A stretch of 17,599 bases of DNA. Origin: Nephromyces sp. MM_2019. Lineage: Eukaryota > Apicomplexa > Aconoidasida > Nephromycida. Where the stretch lies: positions 1 through 17,599 of the forward strand of contig JADHZB010002150.1 in the NCBI GenBank assembly GCA_015657535.1, in the 5' to 3' direction. The notes beneath the pieces are model-generated. The model did not search any database. It was not told the origin of the DNA and saw nothing but the letters and a program-made list of their open reading frames with translations. Positions 11,269 to 17,599 of the stretch are shown here, piece by piece (within the stretch, counting starts at the first letter, position 1; each line of letters starts with the position of its first letter). The translations under genes were made by a program, and so were the position numbers.

Positions 11269-14200
11269 ATGTATTCAACGTTATCATGGGTAGGCAGAGG
11301 GCTACTCCGACAGTACCCAACGTTTGACATCTCTGATGATGAAGACAACGAGGACTTTGCTAACACAGCTCCTCATAAAAAAAACCCGTTAGATATTAAA
11401 CACATTATATACATTTTATACGTTACATACATTACACCAATTACATACATTACACCAATTACATACATTACACCAATTACATACATTACACCAATTACAT
11501 ACATTACAGACGCTACACACATTATACATGCTACACAAATTACATACATTACATACGCTACACACATTATACACGCTACACACATTACATGTATTACAAA
11601 CATTACATACACTACATACATTACATATATTACATATATAATACACAAATTACATACACTACTACACATACATCACATATATTACATATATTAGACCCAT
11701 TATACCACTACAAATTTGTTTGCCTTGAGTATATTTATATATAGTCATATCACACATACTGCTTATATCCTTACACATAACATACTTGGCATGATACCTA
11801 TCCACAGCCAAGATTATACATTAAACTCTACACACTAGATACACAATCTATAACACATTCGATATTTTGTTCTAACAATACACTACATAGCATACACACA
11901 CTAAACATATTAAACATATTACATACAAGAATTGCCATATATACACACTATACACTGTTACACCCTATGCACTAAATAAAATACTAACATATAAATTTAC
12001 ATACAAACACACATTAGTATACATTATCTCAAAGGTGTGTAATATTTATTGATTTGAAATATATTTGACAGCTTAAAAGGATTAATGAATGAACCCTATG
12101 AAATGGATAACTATGAAGATGAGGATGCCTCCAGTAAGTAAATATTTTGACAAAACATTGCATTGCATAGTTATTTATTGTATAATGTGTGTGTATACTC
12201 CGTATGTATAATATGTGTTATTTAGATACTGTGTATTATGCGTATGTACCGAGCATATATATTATAAATTGTGTATATATAGACTATTTTACACATTAAA
12301 TTTTTTTGAAGTATATAACATAGAGTGTAAATAATTAGTGAACCTAGTAGTATAATAATGATCTGACATGTTACTTTAACATTCGACACACGCTCACCCA
12401 ACACACTCACACCTTTAACCCCCTCTAACGATATTCAACATACACATTCAAAACACATATCCCAAATACACATTCAAAATACACATTCGAAACACATATC
12501 TCCCCCTTTCACCACCCTACTCTCTTAACCCGCCATCAATACACACATCCAAGCTTTCGAACCACCCAATACACACACACATGCACACACACATACACAA
12601 ACACATTTACACACACATACCCTCCCTTCACACACAAATCAGTGTTAAAGATATTGGAGATGTCACACACACATGATAAGGATGTTGAATCATTTGATAG
12701 TGAAGAAGAAGAGGCCTTACCTATCTTACCTACAGACTGTCCCCTTGTAGGGTTATTGAGTGATGTTGACTCAGCAAGTTTGGAGTTATATATATATGAT
12801 GAAGAGAATGGAAGTTTGTATATACACCATGATGTCTTAATACCAGAGAATCCTCTCTGTTGTGATTTTATACAAACACAAAATGGATCTAATAATTTGA
12901 TTGCTATTGGTGATATGAGCTCAGTTATTTCATTTTGGGATTTAGATTGTATAGATAAACTTGAACCACTCCACACACTACCCAAAAATCCGACAAAGAA
13001 TTCTCACACACACACGAAAAAGAAGAAAAAAATGAGGAAACTTAATGATACACACACATCTAATAACTCATCAACATCCACACACTTGGGGCATACCGGG
13101 GCTGTACTTACACTCCAAACTTCCCCTCTGCGGAAAAATATTTTGTGTAGCGGTTCAGAAGATCAAACAACCCGAATTTGGGATATCTCTACATATACCT
13201 GTTTATCTACTCATCACCTTCACAAAGATAAGGTGTGCATGGGTAGAGGGTGTATACATGTGTACATGTATACATAGATTTGTAATTTAATGTACAGAAG
13301 CAATATTATATATATATATTTGTAATTTAATATATACACATGCATATTATATATATATTTCTAATTTAATCTATACACGCATATATATTATGTATACACA
13401 TTAAACACATCCAATTTTCACATACACACACATACGCATTAATTACATTCAAATTAAACACACTCACACTCATACATATATATATATATATAATTAGGTA
13501 CAATCAATTAAATGGCATCCAATTGAAGAATTTGTTGTAGTAAGTTCATCGTTTGATAAACGGGCCGTTCTGTTGGACGTCAGACAACCCAACGGCCTAA
13601 AATTTGGTAAATTGCCTTCTGAGGCTGAGTGTGTATTATGGAGTCAACATAACCCAAACAATTGCCTTGTAAGTTTATATTATTTTACACATTTAGATTT
13701 TGTATTTATTTTATATAATTAACTTTGAAGGTGTGTGTGTTTGTGTGTGAGATGTGTATTTGTATGTGGTTTGTGTGGACTGGGAAAAGTGTAAAATTTT
13801 GGATGGAATTTTGAAGATGAATATGTATTTTGATATGTATATATGTTTTTATATGTATGTGTGTGTATATATATGTATGTATGTATATTTATATATGTAT
13901 ATATGTGTGTATGTAAGTATTTAATAATGATTCATTTGTATATATGTTTATTCAAGTATTTAATAATGATTCATTTGTATATGTGTGTAAAAGTTTTTGT
14001 ATAGATTACTCATTTACACACCAACATTAGGTTTACATATATATATATATATAGAGAGAGAGATTATGTTTTACATATACTTATACATTTAGATAAGCTG
14101 TGAAAATGGTGATATATTATCCTATGATATACGATATATTTCTGAGTCCAAGAAAAAGGCAAAAATATTTCATATAACTGCACACGAAGAAGCAACAACT

Positions 14201-15121
14201 TCAATAGCAGACTGTAAAGGTAAGCCATTTTTAAACATTTATTTCTTTACTAATTTGCTCAGCAACACATACACACACACACACACACTTACAAACACAC
14301 ACACGCAAATACACACACACAAACACACAACATTTTCAGACATATTTAGAACTATTCTTTTTCAAAATATCAGATTTATACATATCTTTATGATTACTCT
14401 AAACATCTTTATAATATTTCTATATACCTTGAAGCTTATATAATAATAATATATATATATTTGTTACATACTTTCTAACCTATATGATAATCTATATACA
14501 TACACACACATCCATAAACAATTCCTTATAAAATGTGTAATTTTTTGAAATTTTAGTTGCAAATTTGCTTGTAAGTTGTTCCGCTGATGGTACTGCAAAA
14601 GTTTGGGATATGAGGAAATTTGAAGAGCCCCAAATTATTCATGAGAAAGATTTGAAATCGGTAATATATAATTACACACACTTGATTATTTCTACCCATA
14701 TATTACCTTATATTATTAATACACATAATCAATGACACACATAATTAACAACACACATTTCCTTACACATATTATCTTTAACATTGACTTTTTATGCACC
14801 TATTACATCAAATAAAACACCTACACAACACAATACACACCAGGTTTCAGACATTCCCTCCCCACAGACAAAAATACATACACATACACACACACGCACA
14901 CACACACAGACACACACGCATAAACACACACGCATACATACACACACACATGTATACATACACACACTATATATATATATAATTTATTTATTTAGGGGCC
15001 AATTATGACATGTCAAAACAATCCAAATATTTCTGAGTTATTTGCATTTGGTGGTGAAAATGTCGTTTTGTGGGATATCTTAGAATCAGATAATATAAGG
15101 AATGCATTTAATTTAAACTAA
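11269..15121 (+). CDS. PWP1: PWP1 homologue, WD40-repeat ribosome-biogenesis protein
   Basis: Family role: PWP1 is a nucleolar WD40 protein needed for early 60S subunit assembly. Exons: 11269-11387, 12072-12133, 12643-13232, 13498-13668, 14093-14219, 14557-14660 and 14996-15121, giving 432 aa (human about 500). All phases agree (2, 1, 0, 0, 1, 0). What I see: the family N-terminus with TLSWVGRG (residues 4-11) and then an acidic patch; YEMDNYEDED from exon 2; ILPTD (88-92), the PWP1-specific LELYIYDEE and YIHHD (107-124); WD-type ends at FWDLD (158-162), RIWDI (238-242), LLDVR, SYDIR, KVWDMR and a final VLWDI; GHTGAV (210-215) and HKDKV at the start of blades; and the C-terminal LFAFGGEN motif. 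A Lys-rich loop with a His-Thr run (about 180-199) sits where human PWP1 also has a Lys cluster. Anomalies: exon 1 ends at a GTTAGA donor and exon 3 at GTGTGC. The N-terminal acidic domain is shorter than in human. Introns 2-6 carry CA, TG and TA repeats. Identification is strong; the first two exons rest on phase and family pattern. Confidence 0.92.
11423..11512 (+). repeat. 18-bp minisatellite in PWP1 intron 1
   Basis: Four perfect tandem copies of TTACATACATTACACCAA (11423-11494) are followed by a diverged fifth. Past it, ACATACATT/CTACACACATTATACA variants continue to about 11690. The array lies 35 nt after the PWP1 exon 1 donor. It stays open in several frames on both strands, producing spurious Tyr-Ile-Thr or Cys-Asn-Val repeat proteins that should be ignored. 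Confidence 0.92.
12174..12642 (+). repeat. PWP1 intron 2: TG-rich first half, CA-rich second half
   Basis: From about 12174 to 12280 the sense strand is rich in TGTGT and TATGTG. From about 12380 it switches to ACAC-rich sequence, with a directly repeated ACACATTCAAAACACATAT-type unit at 12431-12500 and a (CA)n stretch at about 12570-12630 reaching the acceptor AAATCAG. The two halves are partly complementary. An open minus-strand frame across 12536-12985 is the antisense shadow of exon 3. Confidence 0.7.
13280..13392 (+). repeat. Three copies of a roughly 40-bp repeat in PWP1 intron 3
   Basis: Imperfect tandem copies start near 13280, 13320 and 13361. Each consists of T(G/C)TAATTTAAT followed by a TACA-like and GCA-containing middle and an ATTATATATAT tail. 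The array lies wholly in the intron 13233-13497. Confidence 0.8.
13729..13920 (+). repeat. TG-rich tract in PWP1 intron 4
   Basis: GTGTGTGTTTGTGTGTGAG-type sequence followed by TATGTATGTGTGTATATA strings on the plus strand. This is an exception to the CA-rich sense strand of the other PWP1 introns. The same intron ends with a (TA)n-(GA)n tract at about 14037-14062 before its acceptor. Confidence 0.75.
13915..13983 (+). repeat. Two-copy 39-bp direct repeat in PWP1 intron 4
   Basis: A block beginning AAGTATTTAATAATGATTCA occurs at 13915 and again at 13954, identical for about 29 bases and then diverging in TG-rich sequence. It is a simple tandem duplication inside an intron. Confidence 0.88.
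14264..14330 (+). repeat. (CA)n microsatellite in PWP1 intron 5
   Basis: ACACACAC runs interrupted by TTACAA and CGCAAAT, on the sense strand, between exon 5 (ends 14219) and exon 6 (starts 14557). The His-Thr open frame here is an artefact. Confidence 0.88.
14872..14985 (+). repeat. (CA)n then (TA)n tract before PWP1 exon 7
   Basis: CACACA repeats with occasional CGCA and CAGA interruptions, then ATATATATAT, ending about 10 nt before the TTTATTTAG acceptor at 14995. Overlapping open frames reading HTHT are artefacts. Confidence 0.88.
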
Positions 15122-15183
15122 TTATATGTATGTATGTGTGTAAATGTGTGTTTCTGTGTATGTGTGTGTAAATTTTTTCAATA

Positions 15184-15291
15184 AAAATTATATCTAGGGT
15201 TGCTTTATGTGTATAGAATTATTTCAAATAAATTTTCTAGGATTTTAATTTGGTGCGTGTGCATAGAATTTTTCAAAATAAATTATATCTA

Positions 15292-15297
<6 letters not shown>
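15184..15297 (+). repeat. Imperfect 48-bp repeat downstream of PWP1
   Basis: AAATTATATCTAGGGTTT-like blocks occur near 15185, 15229 and 15279. Between them are two related segments containing CATAGAATT/TATAGAATT followed by TTTCAAATAAATT. The spacing of about 48 bp indicates roughly two and a half tandem units. AATAAA is part of the unit. Confidence 0.75.

Positions 15298-15347
<50 letters not shown>
15297..15347. repeat. (TA)n(TG)n compound microsatellite
   Basis: About 32 bases of alternating TA run directly into about 18 bases of alternating TG on the plus strand, between PWP1 and the convergent gene. Confidence 0.92.
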
Positions 15348-15587
15348 TTAAGATTATAATAAATAATATCATTGGAATTCATTAGGTATATATATTTATA
15401 TAGATTATCGCAATATAATTGAATAAAATATTTTAAGTGTTATTTCTTTTGATAAGTTTTTTAAATTTACAAAGCTTTTTCGATTTAAAAAATTATACAC
15501 TCACACATATATATATATATATATATAAATACATGTATATATATATACATTTACACACACACACATATATTTATATATTTATAAATA

Positions 15588-17581
15588 CTAATCACGACTT
15601 CTATCTCTATACCAATTTTTCAAACCAAAAATAAAACTCACACGTTCTAATTTTGACTGATTTTGTGTAATTTCATTGGGGGGGATTTCCACTTTGGAAT
15701 TTATTAATGAATCTCCACCCACACTTATATGTTTACCTATTAAATAACAATATTTGTGTGTGTGTATAAGTGTGAGTGTGTATGTCAGTGTGTGTGTAGT
15801 GTGTATGTGTATATGTATGCCTATGTGTATATGTATGCCTATGTGTATATGTATGCCTATGTGTATATGTATGGCTATATGTATATGTATGCTTATGTGT
15901 ATGTATGTGAGTATGTAAGCCAATGTGTATGTCTGTGTGTATGTATGTGTGTTCACATATATATATATATATATATACAAATATGAGTTGTTAAATAAGG
16001 GCGTGTGTAAAATAAAATAAAAATTATTTACCTGTGTAGTATATGTGTCGAATTAATGAGAGAATATTAGAAAAAATAAATACAGCAAAGAGTATAGGGA
16101 AGATAATAAAAAATACAAATGATCTACACACATCAAAATTACTCGAAACTTCAAAATTTCTTAGTGTTTGTTTATGATGTAAGAGGGATGTATTATTTAT
16201 ATATTCCTCTATAAATGTGTGTAATTGTAAATATGATAATGTATCTGTAACTACTGAAATAACAATGGGTTGGCCTGTATTTCTTAGCCTTAATGTTGGA
16301 GGGAGAAGTATATCTTTCACTTTCTCTTGCGATTTTAATAAAATTCGACGCGAAAAATTTTCTTCCATATTTGAAGGGTCAATACTCTTATTAGAGAAAA
16401 CAAGCTATAAAAGGGGAGAGAAATACGTGTGTGTGTGTGTGTTGTGTGTGTGTTGTGGGTGTGTTGTGAGTGTGTTGTGTGTGTGTGTTGTGAGTGTGTG
16501 TTGTGTGTGTGTTGTGGGTGTGTGTTGTGGGTGTGTTGTGGGTGTGTGTTGTGGGTGTGTTGTGGGTGTGTGTTGTGTGTGTGTTGTGGGTGTGTGTTGT
16601 GTGTGTGTTGTGGGTGTGTGTTGTGGGTGTGTGTTGTGGGTGTATTTTGTAGAGTTTTAGTGTGTGTAGTGGGAGTATAATGTGTATCAATTTGATCATA
16701 ATGAAATAATTTTGATAAGGTATAGTCAAAGGTTGAATTTCATAAATTTTATATGTATATACACGATATAATTATTTAATACAAAACTCCACACCTACCC
16801 TCCAACACACACACTTATACACACATATTATTACCTCTTTCTTATCTGAGTGGTGTATACTACTTAGAAGGAGTTGACAAATAGAAGTAGCAAGATATCG
16901 TGTGTTATCTGTTCTAAAGGCAGAGTAGAAATGTGGGGCAAGTGTGTTAATTTGCACACCTTCATGATGTGTAGAGCGTAACCAGAAAAAAAATAATTTG
17001 AATAATTCAAGTGGAAATTTGGCTAAACTTTGGAATGTTTTTGACATTTCTATGTAATGTTCTCTACCTAATGGGAATATGGTTGTGTGTGTAAGATCAG
17101 ATTGTTCAAATAATTTGTAAAAATGGCTATCTGGTATATGTTGAAGATGTGTGTAATGATAATTTTTACCCAATTTACTTTGTGCAGAAATTAAACGATT
17201 TCTTAACTTATTATAATCAATTGGTCCTAATCCTAACAAAACTAAATCAACTTTGTTATTTTGTATAAATTTGTAATATTCAAGATAACTATGTTGACCT
17301 TCTAATTCTGTAGGTGTTATACCATGGAGATGTATACACACTTTATACACACCATTCTTATCAAATAATATAAGTTGTGGTAATTCATTATGTTTGTGTA
17401 GTTCATACACACCTTTATTAGGTGTTGAAAATGTGTGTAATTTGGTGTAATTGGGTAAATGGGTTGTTGTTGAAAATTGACGAACAAAAAATTTGGGTGG
17501 GTCAGACGGTCGATATCGAATTAAAAATTTTTGGGCGATATTTCTAAATTTATATCGCAGGGCTGTTGTGTGGGCTAACAT
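15588..17581 (-). CDS. Probable mitochondrial membrane protein, TraB/TRABD-like (tentative)
   Basis: Minus-strand exons 17581-16835, 16404-16032 and 15736-15588 join in phases 0 and 1, giving 422 aa (donors GTAATA and GTAAAT; acceptors TATAG and AATAG). Residues 1-40 look like a mitochondrial presequence: six basic and no acidic residues before D27, followed by VRQFSTTT (33-40), which resembles a matrix-processing site. Residues 78-130 have the pattern of the TraB start, with VYKVCIHLHG, a helix, and then VDLVLLGLGP. DNTRYLATSI (225-234) and PIVISVV (295-301) sit where TraB proteins have their ERDxYMA and IVAVVG segments. The usual conserved GxxH and ERD residues are largely absent, so this is either a diverged member or a look-alike. 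A hydrophobic segment at about 344-367 is a likely membrane anchor. TraB-family proteins include metal-binding GumN/Tiki-like and mitochondrial outer-membrane forms. Gene structure is well supported; family assignment is weak. Only 18 bp lie upstream, so an earlier start cannot be ruled out. Confidence 0.7.
15804..15900 (-). repeat. 18-bp minisatellite in intron 2 of the minus-strand gene
   Basis: Five tandem copies of TATGTGTATATGTATGCC on the plus strand (15804-15893; copies 4 and 5 carry one to three changes), then a partial sixth. Sense-strand unit: GGCATACATATACACATA. It is flanked by (TG)n and, at about 15957-15977, by (TA)n. It stays open on both strands, giving spurious Tyr-Val-Cys or Ile-His repeat frames. 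Confidence 0.92.
16427..16643 (-). repeat. TGTGTTGTGGG repeat array in intron 1 of the minus-strand gene
   Basis: About 217 bp on the plus strand composed only of TG dinucleotides, TTGTG and TGTGGG, with occasional TGTGAG, in irregular 11- and 13-bp units. On the gene's sense strand it reads CCCACAACACAC. It ends 23 nt upstream (in the sense direction) of exon 2. Cys-Val-Gly repeat frames (+) and Thr-His-Asn repeat frames (-) across it are artefacts. Confidence 0.9.
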
Positions 17582-17599
17582 GTGGTGGGGGGTAGGGGG

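Larger units (their letters stand above)
15122..15587. other. Convergent intergenic spacer, PWP1 / minus-strand gene
   Basis: 466 bp between two stop codons. It holds a TGTG-rich start, several AATAAA strings on the plus strand (for example near 15180 and 15228) that could serve as PWP1 polyadenylation signals, the 48-bp repeat, and TA/TG microsatellites. No coding sequence is seen. Confidence 0.65.

Noticed and set aside
11269..11694. Continuous open frame from the PWP1 start into the 18-bp array, giving a Tyr-Ile-Thr-Pro repeat protein
   Set aside because: Only the first 39 codons resemble PWP1. The rest translates a minisatellite that is open in several frames, and a GTTAGA donor at 11388 joins exon 2 in the correct phase.
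15285..15300. CTAGGGTTTA resembling a plant/apicomplexan telomere unit
   Set aside because: There is only one full match in the 48-bp repeat, with no tandem array. It is expected by chance and does not indicate a chromosome end.
15588..15986. His-Ile-repeat and Tyr-Val-Cys-repeat open frames over the intronic minisatellite
   Set aside because: Only the last 48 codons on the minus strand are coding (exon 3). The remainder is intron repeat read through.
16217..16729. Cys-Val-Gly repeat open frames (+) and Thr-His-Asn repeat frames (-)
   Set aside because: They translate the TGTGTTGTGGG intron array and antisense of exon 2. The repeats lack stop codons by composition and have no start context or domain.

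Overview
This window is nuclear DNA of an AT-rich, intron-rich eukaryote. Every gene I can support is split by GT-AG introns. Two of them, a Tan1/THUMPD1-type THUMP protein and the WD40 ribosome-biogenesis protein PWP1, belong to families known as eukaryotic. The composition, the low-complexity insertions in proteins, short introns mixed with longer repeat-filled ones, and dense (TA)n, (CA)n and (TG)n tracts suggest a protist, perhaps an apicomplexan such as a piroplasm. That placement is an impression, not something proved by the sequence. I see no bacterial operons, rRNA, tRNA, transposase or CRISPR array.

Layout, left to right. About 32-1900 (+): the 3' part of a multi-exon gene of unknown function, probably continuing left of the window. 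1901-2944: AT-rich spacer. 2945-5988 (+): eight-exon TAN1/THUMPD1 homologue (315 aa) with a roughly 1 kb CA-rich first intron. 5989-7131: AT-rich spacer. 7132-8250 (+): four-exon small RING-finger protein (116 aa). 8494-9320 (-): two-exon unknown protein, convergent with the RING gene. 9321-11268: spacer whose right half is a long ACA-rich tract leading into the next gene. 11269-15121 (+): seven-exon PWP1 homologue (432 aa). 15122-15587: short repeat-rich spacer. 15588-17581 (-): three-exon membrane protein with a mitochondrial-type presequence and weak resemblance to the TraB/TRABD family (422 aa), convergent with PWP1.

The exon models were built by hand from reading frame, splice-site phase and family resemblance. 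For TAN1, RING, PWP1 and the minus-strand gene at 15588-17581, all junction phases agree and total lengths are multiples of three. The encoded functions (tRNA cytidine acetylation adaptor, early 60S assembly, ubiquitin ligation, mitochondrial membrane) are ordinary housekeeping ones and do not form one pathway.

The most unusual aspect is the non-coding sequence. CA-rich tracts often lie on the sense strand of whichever gene they sit in, frequently just before a 3' splice site, and they spill into coding sequence as His-Thr runs. Two convergent genes also each carry an 18-bp intronic minisatellite with a similar sense-strand core. I did not find a convincing previously undescribed multi-gene system.
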